In this document: in pieces, positions 1 through 8,818 of the stretch
Layout of the letters: each line of letters opens with the position of its first letter
How positions within the stretch are numbered: the stretch's first letter is position 1
Assembly (NCBI RefSeq): GCF_009852415.1
Contig: NZ_WOXS01000002.1
Coordinates: 2,378,501 to 2,442,500 of the forward strand
Length of the DNA stretch: 64,000 nt
Origin: Streptomyces sp. Tu 3180
GTDB taxonomy: Bacteria > Actinomycetota > Actinomycetes > Streptomycetales > Streptomycetaceae
Direction of reading: 5' to 3'
The notes under the pieces: generated by a model
The model's database searches: none
Seen by the model: the letters and a program-made list of their open reading frames with translations, nothing else
What the model was told of the DNA's origin: nothing
Program-made: the position numbers and the translations under genes

Positions 1-278
1 TCGTCGTCGTCGTGCACGATCTCCATGCCCTCGACCGGCTCGGCGACGACCTGCACCGGCGCGGGGGCCTGCGGCATCTCGACCTCGAGCCAGGCGCCGC
101 CGCTCACCCGGTCCGACTTGCCGACCACCGACCCGTCGACCGTGACCTTCCCCGCGGCGGCGAGTTCGGCCGCCTTGGTGCGGGAGAAGCCGAACATGCG
201 GGAGATGGCGGCGTCGACGCGCTCGCCCTCCAGGCCGTCGGGCACGGGCAGGGTACGGATCTCGGGAATCGTGCTCAC
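1..278 (-). CDS. rluD: RluA/RluD-family pseudouridine synthase, N-terminal part (cut by window edge)
   Basis: Only the first 92 residues are in the window; the gene runs off its left end. The visible part is an N-terminal S4 RNA-binding domain at about residues 12-70, including the run ERVDAAISRMFGFSRTKAAE, followed by an acidic linker ending in HDDDD. In the RluD/RluA family this precedes the catalytic domain that makes pseudouridine in 23S rRNA; that domain lies outside the window and cannot be checked. The start chosen is GTG at 278. lspA ends 43 nt upstream on the same strand, so the two are probably co-transcribed, an order common in actinobacteria. The family call rests on the S4 domain plus this context. 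Confidence 0.82.
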   Translation of the reverse strand, partial: MSTIPEIRTLPVPDGLEGERVDAAISRMFGFSRTKAAELAAAGKVTVDGSVVGKSDRVSGGAWLEVEMPQAPAPVQVVAEPVEGMEIVHDDD

Positions 279-321
279 CCGTCGAGTATGCCGGACGGGT
301 CCGGCGGCCCCGTACGCGCGT

Positions 322-966
322 TCAGTCCTTGTGGACGGTCCCGTCCGGGTCGAGGCCCCGGAACGACAGCAGCACGATCAGGATGCCGCCGCACACGATC
401 GCCGAGTCCGCCAGGTTGAACACGGCGAAGTGCTTGGGCGCGATGAAGTCGACGACCGCGCCCTCGAAGACGCCCGGGGACCGGAAGATCCGGTCGGTGA
501 GGTTGCCGAGGGCGCCGCCGAGCAGCAGGCCGAGCGCGATCGCCCAGGGCAGGCTGTACAGCTTGCGGGCCAGCCGGATGATCACCACGATCACCGCCGC
601 CGCGATCACCGTGAAGATCACGGTGAAGGCCTCGCCGAAGCCGAAGGCCGCGCCCGCGTTGCGGATCGCCTCGAACCTCAGCCAGTCACCGATGATCTCG
701 ATGGGCTCGTGGTGCTCCAGCTTGGCGACCACGATCATCTTGCTGATCAGGTCGAGGGCGTAGGCGACGGCGGCGACGGCGAACAGCACGGCGACGCGCC
801 GCCTGCCGCGGGGCCGCCCGGCCTCCGCCGTCCCCTCGGTGCCGGACGTGCCGGCCGGGGCGTCGGCCCCGGGGGTGCCGTCCGCGCGGACCTCGTCCCG
901 CTCCTGCCCGTCCCGGTCCGCGTCCGGGGTGTCCGGCGTACCGATGATGCGCTCCGCCTCTGCCAC
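322..966 (-). CDS. lspA: Lipoprotein signal peptidase (signal peptidase II)
   Basis: This aspartic protease of the cytoplasmic membrane removes signal peptides from prolipoproteins after lipidation of the +1 cysteine. The 214-residue product has a charged N-terminal extension of about 55 residues, typical of Streptomyces, then four membrane segments. Family motifs are visible: NAGAAFG near residue 103, GNLTDR with Asp158, and FNLADS with Asp187, the expected catalytic aspartates. GTG at 966 is preferred over an in-frame start at 1044 because GAGGGA sits just upstream of 966. The DksA-type gene lies 88 nt upstream and rluD 43 nt downstream, all on one strand. Confidence 0.95.
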   Translation of the reverse strand: MAEAERIIGTPDTPDADRDGQERDEVRADGTPGADAPAGTSGTEGTAEAGRPRGRRRVAVLFAVAAVAYALDLISKMIVVAKLEHHEPIEIIGDWLRFEAIRNAGAAFGFGEAFTVIFTVIAAAVIVVIIRLARKLYSLPWAIALGLLLGGALGNLTDRIFRSPGVFEGAVVDFIAPKHFAVFNLADSAIVCGGILIVLLSFRGLDPDGTVHKD

Positions 967-1054
967 GTGAGTCCCTCGACCTAGGTGCCTGACTGAGGAC
1001 GAGGGTACGGCACGCCCCGCGCGGCCCTCGTGCTCAGGAGGCATACGGAGGCGA

Positions 1055-2482
1055 TCAGTAACGGCGCTCCTGCTTCTGCTTGCACTCGACGCACAGGGTG
1101 GCCCGGGGGAAGGCCTGCATGCGGGCCTTGCCGATGGGGTTGCCGCAGTTCTCGCACAGGCCGTAGGTGCCGGCGTCCAGGCGCTGCAGGGCCCGCTCGG
1201 ACTGGGTGAGCATCTCGCGCGCGTTGGCGGCGAGCGCCAGCTCGTGCTCGCGCGTGATGTTCTTGGTACCGGTGTCGGCGTCGTCGTCGCCCGCGCCGTC
1301 CCCGGAGTCCCGCATGAGGCCGGCCAGCGACTGCTCGGACGAGCTGATCTCGTCGCGCAGCCGCGTCACTTCCGCCGTCAGCCCGGCCCGCGCCTCCTCG
1401 ACCTCTTCCGGCGTCCAGGGGTCCTCGCCCGGCCGCACCGCGAGGTCGCCCGGCTCCGCCGCGGCGATCCGTGCCTTGGGTACGGCGGTCTTCGCCGCCG
1501 TGGCCGGGCCAGGTGTCTTCTTCGCACCCACCGTCGTCGCTCCCGTCTGCGCCGCGGCCTCGGCCGCGCCCGCGTCAGTGGCCGTGCCGCGCCCGGCCAT
1601 GTCCTGTGTGCCCCCGCTGTTCCCGGCGGTGCCCCTGCTCCTTCCCCCCGTGCCCCCCGTGTGCCGGGCGGCGGCCCTCTTGCCGCCCCCGCCCCGCGCG
1701 CCGCCGCCCCCGCCCCGGGCGCCGCTGCCTCCGGCTCCGCGCGCGCCCGCCTCGACGGCGCCACCGGCCTCCCCGCCCCGGACCCCCTCGACCACGACTC
1801 CCTCCCCCGGCACGCCCCCGCCCTTCTCCACCGCCGCACCCGGCACCGGCGCCTTGCCGGCCGGCGCGGCCTCGACCGCCGCCTTCCCCGCCGGCGCCCT
1901 CTTCACCGCCGCCTTCCCGGCCGACTTCTTCCCGGTCGGCGCGGTCTCGACCGCCTTCTTCGCCCCGGTCTTCCTCGCCGCAGCCTTCCTCGCCCCGGTC
2001 TTCTTCACCGTGCCCTCTTCCGCCGGGGCCTTTTCCGCCGTGGCCCTCTTCACCGCGGCCTTTTCCGCCGGGGCGGCTCCGCCCGCCGTCTTCCTCGCCT
2101 CTTTCTTCGCCGCTCTCCCGGCCGTGCTCTTCCCCGCCGCCGCCTTCTCCGCGGGCACACCGCCGGACGGCGCCTTCCCCGTCCGCCTCGTCGGCGCGGC
2201 CCCGGCCGCCGTCCTCCTCGCCGCCCCGCCCTCGGCGGACTCCCCCGCCCCGCTCCCGGCGGCCGGTGTCCTCTTCGCGCGCTCCGGGCCCCCCGGGCCG
2301 GCGGCGGGCCCCCGCACCCGCTTCGCGGGCTTCACCGCGCGGTCCGCCGCACCCCGGGCGCTCCTCTTCCCGTCCACGCCCTTGACCGCTCCGCCGACGG
2401 CCTCCGCACGGGGGGCGCCGCCACCGGCGCGCCCGGGCCCGCCGGACGCCGACTGCTGTACGGCGGTCTTCTTCGCCACCAT
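1055..2482 (-). CDS. TraR/DksA-family zinc-finger protein with long Lys/Ala/Pro-rich histone-H1-like N-terminus
   Basis: The 475-residue product has two parts. Residues 1 to about 340 are low-complexity sequence rich in Ala, Lys, Gly, Pro and Arg, with repeated AAVKRA / KTGAKKA-type blocks resembling eukaryotic linker histone tails. Residues from about 350 form a DksA/TraR module: a helical pair with an acidic turn (GDDDAD), then a zinc finger with C443-x2-C446-x17-C464-x2-C467. DksA proteins bind in the secondary channel of RNA polymerase and act with ppGpp in proteobacteria. The basic tail suggests nucleic-acid binding, which is inference. The start is ATG at 2482 with AAGGGG upstream. The gene diverges from ileS and precedes lspA. 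Confidence 0.88.
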   Translation of the reverse strand: MVAKKTAVQQSASGGPGRAGGGAPRAEAVGGAVKGVDGKRSARGAADRAVKPAKRVRGPAAGPGGPERAKRTPAAGSGAGESAEGGAARRTAAGAAPTRRTGKAPSGGVPAEKAAAGKSTAGRAAKKEARKTAGGAAPAEKAAVKRATAEKAPAEEGTVKKTGARKAAARKTGAKKAVETAPTGKKSAGKAAVKRAPAGKAAVEAAPAGKAPVPGAAVEKGGGVPGEGVVVEGVRGGEAGGAVEAGARGAGGSGARGGGGGARGGGGKRAAARHTGGTGGRSRGTAGNSGGTQDMAGRGTATDAGAAEAAAQTGATTVGAKKTPGPATAAKTAVPKARIAAAEPGDLAVRPGEDPWTPEEVEEARAGLTAEVTRLRDEISSSEQSLAGLMRDSGDGAGDDDADTGTKNITREHELALAANAREMLTQSERALQRLDAGTYGLCENCGNPIGKARMQAFPRATLCVECKQKQERRY

Positions 2483-2789
2483 GGCCGCGGCCCCTTCACA
2501 TATTGTGATCTCGCGCGCGAATCGTGCTGGGACGATAAATCGACTCGAGTCCCGCGGCAACGGGGCACACCGCCCGATTCCCTCGCCCCGCGAGCGCCGC
2601 GCGGCGAACCTGCATGCGTTGTGCCCAGCTCCCCGCCGGGTATGCCGCCGGGGACGGCCTCCCGGAGCCCGAACGCGCGCACCACGCCATTCGGGGCACA
2701 CCGGCCCATGTCAGGTCATACGAAACCCGTACGCCTCCCCCCTCCCCCGGCCACGGGGAAACCGGTCGGCCGCCGCCTCTCCCGCGCCG

Positions 2790-2795
2790 TACACT
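2790..2795 (+). promoter_or_regulatory. Candidate -10 element for the ileS leader transcript
   Basis: TACACT matches the TAnnnT vegetative -10 pattern and would start RNA near 2802, just before T-box stem I. No strong -35 hexamer is visible 16-18 nt upstream, so this is a moderate guess. The rest of the dksA-ileS intergenic stretch from 2483 to 2789 shows no further feature I can support. Confidence 0.35.
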
Positions 2796-2801
2796 GGGCG
2801 G

Positions 2802-3100
2802 AGCGAAAAGCGGAGATGGGGACGAGTAGCGGCGTACGCAGCCCAGAGCGACCCGGGGAGGGTGTGAGCCCGGGGGCGAGCGCGACGTGAAGATCACCCC
2901 GGAGCCGCCGGAAGAAAGCCGCAGCAGCACAGCATCGGCGAGTAGAACCGGCATCGCGACCCGAATGAGGGGGCTCACCGGCGCACACGACGCACCGGGG
3001 GGCCAAGGAGGGTGGTACCGCGGGAGCGCGCCGAAGACGGCGCAGGGATCGACACAGCTCTCGTCCCTCCGGACGGAAGGCAGCAGATCCGCCGGAGGAA
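2802..3100 (+). promoter_or_regulatory. T-box riboswitch leader of ileS (isoleucine specifier, translational type)
   Basis: The leader carries the conserved T-box sequence AGGGTGGTACCGCG at 3009-3022. A stem I region upstream contains an AUC isoleucine codon at 2893-2895 followed by A, the expected specifier for an ileS leader. Downstream, CCTCCGG at 3066-3072 is perfectly complementary to CCGGAGG at 3092-3098, which contains the ileS Shine-Dalgarno sequence. This fits the actinobacterial translational T-box, where uncharged tRNA-Ile binding frees the ribosome-binding site. There is no terminator with a U tract in the leader. Stem boundaries are approximate because I could not fold the RNA. 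Confidence 0.9.
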
Positions 3101-3108
3101 GCTCGCTG

Positions 3109-6100
3109 ATGACAACGCCGACGTACCGCCAGGTACCCGCCCAGGTCGACCTGCCCGCCCTCGAGCACGCGGTGCTCGACTTCTGGCGCGAGCAGAAGAT
3201 CTTCGCCAAGAGCCTGGAGCAGTCCGAGGGCCGCCCCGAGTGGGTGTTCTACGAGGGCCCGCCCACCGCCAACGGCATGCCCGGCGCCCACCACATCGAG
3301 GCGCGCGTCTTCAAGGACGTCTTCCCCCGCTTCCGCACCATGCGCGGCTACCACGTGGCCCGCAAGGCCGGCTGGGACTGCCACGGCCTCCCGGTGGAGC
3401 TGGCCGTCGAGAAGGAGCTCGGCTTCTCCGGCAAGCAGGACATCGAGGCGTACGGCATCGCCGAGTTCAACGCCAAGTGCCGCGAGTCGGTGACCCGCCA
3501 CACCGACGCCTTCACCGAGCTGACGACCCGCATGGGCTACTGGGTCGACCTCGACGACGCCTACCGCACCATGGACCCGGAGTACGTCGAGTCCGTCTGG
3601 TGGTCCCTGAAGGAGATCTTCAACAAGGGCCTGCTGGTCCAGGACCACCGCGTCGCCCCCTGGTGCCCGCGCTGCGGCACCGGCCTGTCGGACCACGAGC
3701 TGGCGCAGGGCTACGAGACGGTCGTCGACCCCTCCGTCTACGTCCGCTTCCCGCTCACCTCCGGCCCGCTGGCCGGCGAGGCCGCGCTCCTGGTGTGGAC
3801 GACCACCCCGTGGACCCTGGTCTCCAACACCGCCGTCGCCGCCCACCCCGAGGTCACCTACGTCGTCGCGACCGACGGCGAGGAGAAGCTCGTCGTCGCC
3901 GAGCCGCTCGTCGCCAAGGCCCTCGGCGAGGGCTGGGAGACCACCGGCCAGTCCTTCACCGGCGCCGAGATGGAGCGCTGGACGTACCGGCGCCCCTTCG
4001 AGCTGGTGGAGTTCACCGAGCCCGCGCACTACGTGGTGAACGCCGAGTACGTCACCACCGAGGACGGCACGGGCCTGGTCCACCAGTCCCCCGCCTTCGG
4101 CGAGGACGACCTCAGGGTCTGCCGCTCCTACGGCCTGCCGGTCGTGAACCCGGTCCGCCCGGACGGGACCTTCGAGGAGGACGTCCCCCTGGTCGGCGGA
4201 GTCTTCTTCAAGAAGGCCGACGAGAAGCTGACCGCGGACCTCGACGAGCGCGGCCTGCTCTTCAGGCACATCCCGTACGAGCACAGCTACCCGCACTGCT
4301 GGCGCTGCCACACCGCGCTGCTCTACTACGCGCAGCCGTCCTGGTACATCCGCACCACGGCCGTCAAGGACCGCCTGCTCCAGGAGAACGAGAACACCAA
4401 CTGGTTCCCGGACACGGTCAAGCACGGCCGGTTCGGCGACTGGCTGAACAACAACATCGACTGGGCGCTGTCCCGCAACCGCTACTGGGGCACCCCGCTG
4501 CCGATCTGGCGCTGCGCGGACGACCACCTGACCTGCGTCGGCTCGCTCACCGAGCTGACCGAGCTGACCGGCACCGACCAGTCGGGCCTCGACCCGCACC
4601 GCCCGTACATCGACGAGGTCACCTTCGCCTGCCCGCAGGACGGCTGCGGGCAGACGGCCACGCGCGTGCCGGAGGTCATCGACGCCTGGTACGACTCGGG
4701 TTCGATGCCGTTCGCGCAGTGGGGCTACCCGTACAAGAACAAGGAGCTGTTCGAGGCCCGCTACCCGGCGCAGTTCATCAGCGAGGCCATCGACCAGACC
4801 CGCGGCTGGTTCTACACGCTGATGGCGATCGGCACCCTCGTGTTCGACAAGTCGTCCTACGAGAACGTCGTCTGCCTCGGCCACATCCTCGCCGAGGACG
4901 GCCGGAAGATGTCCAAGCACCTGGGCAACATCCTCCAGCCGATCCCGTTGATGGACCAGCACGGCGCGGACGCGGTCCGCTGGTTCATGGCGGCCGGCGG
5001 CTCGCCGTGGGCGGCCCGCCGGGTGGGCCACGGCACCATCCAGGAGGTCGTCCGCAAGACGCTGCTGACGTACTGGAACACGGTCGCCTTCCAGGCCCTG
5101 TACGCCCGCACGACGGGCTGGGCCCCGTCCGGGGCCGACCCGGCCCCGGCCGACCGCCCGCTGCTGGACCGCTGGCTGCTGAGCGAGCTCCACACGCTGG
5201 TCGGTGAGGTCACGCAGGCGCTGGACTCGTACGACACCCAGCGGGCCGGCAAGCTGCTGTCCGCCTTCGTCGACGACCTGTCCAACTGGTACGTCCGCCG
5301 CTCCCGGCGCCGCTTCTGGCAGGGCGACAAGGCCGCGCTGCGCACCCTGCACGAGGTCGTGGAGACGGTCACCAGGCTGATGGCCCCGCTGACCCCGTTC
5401 ATCACCGAGCGGGTCTGGCAGGACCTGGTCGTCCCGGTCACCCCGGGCGCACCGGAGTCGGTGCACCTGTCCTCCTGGCCGGAGGCGGACCCGACCGCGA
5501 TCGACCCGGACCTGTCGAAGCAGATGGTGCTGGTGCGCCGCCTGGTGGAGCTGGGTCGCGCCACGCGCGCGGAGTCGGGCGTCAAGACCCGCCAGCCGCT
5601 CAAGCGCGCGCTGATCGCGGCCGGCGGCTTCGACGCCCTCGACCCGGAGCTGCACACCCAGATCACCGAGGAGCTGAACGTCGAGTCGTTGGCGTCGCTG
5701 TCCGAGGTGGGCGGCTCGCTGGTGGACACGACGGCGAAGGCCAACTTCCGCGCGCTGGGCAAGCGGTTCGGCAAGCGCGTCCAGGACGTGGCCAGGGCGG
5801 TCGCGAACGCGGACGCCGCGGCCCTGTCCCTGGCCCTGCGCGAGGGCACGGCCTCGGTCGAGGTCGACGGTGAGACGATCACCCTCGCCCCGGACGAGGT
5901 GATCATCACGGAGACCCCGCGCGAGGGCTGGTCGGTGGCCTCCGACGCCGGCGCCACCGTGGCGCTGGACCTGGAGATCACGGAGGAGCTGCGCCGCGCG
6001 GGCCTGGCCCGGGACGCGATCCGGCTGATCCAGGAGGCCCGCAAGAACAGCGGCCTCGACGTGGCCGACCGCATCGCCCTGCGCTGGACGGCCACGGAGC

Positions 6101-6252
6101 CCGCGACCGTCGCGGCCCTGACCGACCACTCCGCCCTGATCGCCGACGAGGTCCTCGCCACGGACTTCGCCCGGGGCGAGGCGGACGACACCTACGGGAA
6201 CGCGTTCACGGACGAGGGCCTGTCCCTGACGTTCCGCCTGCGCAAGGTGTGA
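3109..6252 (+). CDS. ileS: Isoleucyl-tRNA synthetase, eukaryote-like (IleRS2) type
   Basis: This cytosolic class I synthetase charges tRNA-Ile. The product is 1047 residues, normal for the family. The catalytic ATP-binding motif that is usually HxGH reads G59-A-H61-H62, after the PPTANG sequence, and the second signature is KMSKH at 600-604. The CP1 editing region and the anticodon-binding C-terminal region lie on either side of the second signature. The start ATG at 3109 is set by GGAGG at 3094-3098; the reading frame stays open upstream to 2887, but that part is the T-box leader. Expression is probably controlled by uncharged tRNA-Ile. The GxHH swap is discussed as a finding. Confidence 0.97.
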   Translation: MTTPTYRQVPAQVDLPALEHAVLDFWREQKIFAKSLEQSEGRPEWVFYEGPPTANGMPGAHHIEARVFKDVFPRFRTMRGYHVARKAGWDCHGLPVELAVEKELGFSGKQDIEAYGIAEFNAKCRESVTRHTDAFTELTTRMGYWVDLDDAYRTMDPEYVESVWWSLKEIFNKGLLVQDHRVAPWCPRCGTGLSDHELAQGYETVVDPSVYVRFPLTSGPLAGEAALLVWTTTPWTLVSNTAVAAHPEVTYVVATDGEEKLVVAEPLVAKALGEGWETTGQSFTGAEMERWTYRRPFELVEFTEPAHYVVNAEYVTTEDGTGLVHQSPAFGEDDLRVCRSYGLPVVNPVRPDGTFEEDVPLVGGVFFKKADEKLTADLDERGLLFRHIPYEHSYPHCWRCHTALLYYAQPSWYIRTTAVKDRLLQENENTNWFPDTVKHGRFGDWLNNNIDWALSRNRYWGTPLPIWRCADDHLTCVGSLTELTELTGTDQSGLDPHRPYIDEVTFACPQDGCGQTATRVPEVIDAWYDSGSMPFAQWGYPYKNKELFEARYPAQFISEAIDQTRGWFYTLMAIGTLVFDKSSYENVVCLGHILAEDGRKMSKHLGNILQPIPLMDQHGADAVRWFMAAGGSPWAARRVGHGTIQEVVRKTLLTYWNTVAFQALYARTTGWAPSGADPAPADRPLLDRWLLSELHTLVGEVTQALDSYDTQRAGKLLSAFVDDLSNWYVRRSRRRFWQGDKAALRTLHEVVETVTRLMAPLTPFITERVWQDLVVPVTPGAPESVHLSSWPEADPTAIDPDLSKQMVLVRRLVELGRATRAESGVKTRQPLKRALIAAGGFDALDPELHTQITEELNVESLASLSEVGGSLVDTTAKANFRALGKRFGKRVQDVARAVANADAAALSLALREGTASVEVDGETITLAPDEVIITETPREGWSVASDAGATVALDLEITEELRRAGLARDAIRLIQEARKNSGLDVADRIALRWTATEPATVAALTDHSALIADEVLATDFARGEADDTYGNAFTDEGLSLTFRLRKV

Positions 6253-6270
6253 CGCGCGGGAACCCCGCAC

Positions 6271-6321
6271 CCGAGGGCCCGGGCCCCGCCGAGAAAAATC
6301 TCGGAGGGCCCGGGCCCTCGG
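6271..6321. terminator. Long hairpin between convergent ileS and divIVA
   Basis: An inverted repeat of about 22 bp with one interruption surrounds an AAAA loop. The outer arms are CCGAGGGCCCGGGCCC and GGGCCCGGGCCCTCGG. There is no U tract on either strand, as is usual in Streptomyces. It starts 18 nt after the ileS stop and probably terminates ileS. Confidence 0.8.
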
Positions 6322-6392
6322 CGTTGTGTCCTACGGACAGACACCCAGGACCTCGAACAACCACCGCAATCGGGACGAACGCGCGTAGCACG

Positions 6393-6432
6393 AGGGCGGG
6401 GCCCCGGGTTGGTGAACCCGGGGCCCCGCCCT
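6393..6432. terminator. Perfect 18-bp inverted repeat downstream of divIVA
   Basis: The arms AGGGCGGGGCCCCGGGTT and AACCCGGGGCCCCGCCCT flank a GGTG loop. It lies 44 nt past the divIVA stop and is likely the divIVA terminator. Together with the hairpin at 6271-6321 it insulates the two convergent units. Confidence 0.8.
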
Positions 6433-6475
6433 GAACGCTGCCGACGGCTACGCCGTACTCATGGCCGCGAGGCCG

Positions 6476-7657
6476 TCAGTTGTCGTCCTCGTCGATGAGG
6501 AACCCGCGCATCGGCGAGGGTGCCTGCCCCATCGGCGACGGCCCCTGCGGCCGCACCGGTGCCATGGGCTGGGTCATCGCCGGCTGCATCTGCTGCTGAC
6601 CGCCGTAGGACGGGCCGGACTGACCGCCGGGGCCACCGCCCATCCCCTGGTTGCCGCCGTAGGACGGCGCACCGGCACCGGCCGGAGCCATCGAGGGCGC
6701 CGGGGACGGCGGCAGCGACGGCGCGGCGCTCGCGGGCTGGCGCGGCGGGGCGAGCGAGTCGTCCGCCTGGGTCTCCAGCTGACGCAGCTGCGACTCCAGG
6801 TAGGACTTCAGCCGCGTGCGGTACTCGCGCTCGAAGCCGCGCAGGTCCTCGACCTTGCGCTCCAGCGTGGCGCGGGCGGACTCCAGGGAGCCCATCGCGA
6901 CGCGGTGCTTCTCCTGCGCGTCCCGCTCCAGGGCGTCGGCCTTGGCGCGGGCGTCCCGCTCCAGGCCCTCGGCGCGCGAACGCGCCTCGCCGACGATCTT
7001 GTTGGCCTCGGAACGGGCCTCGGCGATCGCCTGGTCGGCGGTCTGCTGGGCCAGCGACAGCACGCGGGCGGCGCTGTCGCCGCCGGGGCCGCCCTGACCG
7101 GGCATACCGGGGCCGCCCATGGGACCGCCCATCGGGCCACCGGGGCCCATCTGCCCCTGCATCGGGCCACCCTGGCCCATCGGCCCGGGACCCTGACCCA
7201 TCGGGCCGGGACCCTGCGGGCCGCCCTGTCCGCCGGGGCCGGCGGGCAGCTGGGGAGCACCGCTCGGCAGCTGGGGCGGGCCACCCATGGGGCCACCCAT
7301 CTGCTGCTGCGGCGGGCCCGATATCCCGGCGGGCACCGGAGCGCCGGGACCTCGCATGCCCTGCTGAGGCATGCCCTGCTGGGGCATGCCCTGCTGGGGC
7401 ATGCCCTGCTGGGGCATGCCCTGCGGCGGCTGCTGCTGGTCCTGCTCCGGGGGCTTGCGCATGTTCTGCTGGTTCTGGGCAGCGGCGCGCGTGGCCGCGG
7501 CCAGCTTGGCGCGCAGGTCCTCGTTCTCGCGGAGCAGACGCGTCAGTTCGGCTTCGACCTCGTCGAGGAAGGCATCGACCTCGTCCTCGTCATAGCCTTC
7601 TCGGAGGCGGACGGTCGTGAACTGCTTGTTCCGCACGTCCTCGGGGGTCAACGGCAT
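6476..7657 (-). CDS. divIVA: DivIVA polar-growth scaffold protein
   Basis: DivIVA marks hyphal tips and branch sites and recruits the polar wall-synthesis machinery; it is essential in Streptomyces. The 393-residue product has the conserved lipid-binding N-terminal domain (about residues 1-60, with [10 protein letters not shown] and [15 protein letters not shown]). A Gln/Gly/Pro/Met-rich linker follows, with four tandem MPQQG units at 81-100, then a long C-terminal coiled coil (about 195-310), then a second Pro/Gly/Gln-rich tail. The start ATG at 7657 has GAGGTGAAG upstream. It follows the yggT-type gene by 52 nt and closes the dcw run before two hairpins. Confidence 0.97.
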   Translation of the reverse strand: MPLTPEDVRNKQFTTVRLREGYDEDEVDAFLDEVEAELTRLLRENEDLRAKLAAATRAAAQNQQNMRKPPEQDQQQPPQGMPQQGMPQQGMPQQGMPQQGMRGPGAPVPAGISGPPQQQMGGPMGGPPQLPSGAPQLPAGPGGQGGPQGPGPMGQGPGPMGQGGPMQGQMGPGGPMGGPMGGPGMPGQGGPGGDSAARVLSLAQQTADQAIAEARSEANKIVGEARSRAEGLERDARAKADALERDAQEKHRVAMGSLESARATLERKVEDLRGFEREYRTRLKSYLESQLRQLETQADDSLAPPRQPASAAPSLPPSPAPSMAPAGAGAPSYGGNQGMGGGPGGQSGPSYGGQQQMQPAMTQPMAPVRPQGPSPMGQAPSPMRGFLIDEDDN

Positions 7658-7709
7658 CTCTTCACCTCAACGTAGTCATCGGCAGTCGGCAGGCCCATGT
7701 CGTCCACAG

Positions 7710-8000
7710 TCACCTCAGTGCACTGCCCACGAGGGAGATCAGAATGTAGACGATGATCATCAGTACGAAGAAGGACAGGTCGAGCGCCACGCCCCCGAGA
7801 CGCAGCGGCGGGATGAACCGCCGCAGAAGCTTCAGCGGTGGATCGGTGACAGTGTAGGTGGCCTCCAGGACGACCACCATCGCCTTGCCGGGTTGCCACG
7901 AGCGGGCGAACTGGAAGACGTAGTCCATGACCAGCCGGAAGATGAGCACGATGAGGAACACCATCAGCGCGATGTAGATCACCTGCGCGAACACGCTCAT
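7710..8000 (-). CDS. YggT family small membrane protein
   Basis: The 96-residue product has two hydrophobic segments (about residues 5-25 and 75-95) flanking a conserved central part with PPLKLLRRFIPPLRLGG, matching the YggT/YlmG family. Relatives affect nucleoid and division organisation in cyanobacteria and plastids, and the gene sits between sepF and divIVA in actinobacteria and firmicutes. A membrane-associated role in septum assembly is inferred from that position. The start is ATG at 8000 with GGGAAG upstream. Gaps of 48 nt to sepF and 52 nt to divIVA suggest one transcript. Confidence 0.9.
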   Translation of the reverse strand: MSVFAQVIYIALMVFLIVLIFRLVMDYVFQFARSWQPGKAMVVVLEATYTVTDPPLKLLRRFIPPLRLGGVALDLSFFVLMIIVYILISLVGSALR

Positions 8001-8048
8001 GGTCTGTTCTTCCCTCTCCCCTGTGCCCTGCTCGATCGGTCCTGCGTC

Positions 8049-8690
8049 TCAGCTCTGGTTGAAGAACCCGCCCTCTGCGATGCGGGCCTTGTCCTCCGCC
8101 GTGACATCGACGTTAGCAGGAGACAGCAGGAACACCTTCTGCGTCACCCGCTCGATACTGCCGTGAAGACCAAACACCAAACCGGCCGCAAAGTCGACAA
8201 GTCGCTTCGCGTCCGTGTCATCCATCTCAGTGAGATTCATGATCACCGGCGTGCCCTCACGGAAGTGTTCCCCGATGGTACGGGCCTCGTTGTAGGTCCG
8301 GGGGTGAAGCGTGGTGATCCGGTAAGGCTCTCGTTCCGACACGACCTTGGGCATGATCACCGGTGCGTTCTTCTCCAGGCTTGCGCGTTCTTGTGTGATG
8401 GATGCCACGGGCGCGATGCGCGCCGGGCGCGGTGATTCCGCGGGGAGCGAAGCGGCGCGGGCGACCGGTTCGCGGGGCGCGGGCGGCTGCACGACTCGCA
8501 CCTCTTCGTCCCTTTGGGGCTGATGTGAAGCATGTGACTGATGCGACAGTTCGTGCCGCCTGTGGTCACGCTCGGGCTCCGGGTCGAGTTCGGGTTCAAA
8601 GTCGTCATCTGGATCGAATCCGCGGCCGTCGTACCCATCGTCCTCCACGAGGCCGAGGTAGACCGCCATCTTGCGCATCGCGCCGGCCAT
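8049..8690 (-). CDS. sepF: Cell division protein SepF
   Basis: SepF anchors FtsZ filaments to the membrane in organisms lacking FtsA, and actinobacteria rely on it. The 213-residue product starts [13 protein letters not shown], the N-terminal amphipathic membrane-binding helix. An acidic and His/Pro-rich linker follows, then the C-terminal SepF core from about residue 110 ([22 protein letters not shown]). The start at 8690 is chosen because GGAGG lies about 9 nt upstream; the open frame extends to 8786 without family similarity. The 128-nt gap to the yggS-type gene upstream may hold an extra promoter, but I see no clear hexamers. Confidence 0.95.
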   Translation of the reverse strand: MAGAMRKMAVYLGLVEDDGYDGRGFDPDDDFEPELDPEPERDHRRHELSHQSHASHQPQRDEEVRVVQPPAPREPVARAASLPAESPRPARIAPVASITQERASLEKNAPVIMPKVVSEREPYRITTLHPRTYNEARTIGEHFREGTPVIMNLTEMDDTDAKRLVDFAAGLVFGLHGSIERVTQKVFLLSPANVDVTAEDKARIAEGGFFNQS

Positions 8691-8818
8691 GCTCCGAGTC
8701 CTCCGCTCTGTGGTGGATCCGCTGACGACCGCCAAGTGCCCGCGATCCACGAGGTCCTTATGTCCGCTATTGGCGGCAATGACCATATTTTCTGCTGTGG
8801 TCCGACTTCTTGGCGACG

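Noticed and set aside
2887..3108. In-frame 74-codon N-terminal extension of ileS
   Set aside because: The DNA is the T-box leader. The extension has no synthetase similarity and the proper SD lies directly before 3109.
2716..6270. Long open frame of about 1184 codons antisense to ileS
   Set aside because: High-GC coding DNA keeps the antisense frame open by chance. The protein is His/Arg/Val-rich with no domain, while the plus strand encodes full-length IleRS.
7360..7434. Short tandem repeats considered as a CRISPR-like array
   Set aside because: The units are contiguous 15-bp codon repeats without spacers inside divIVA.
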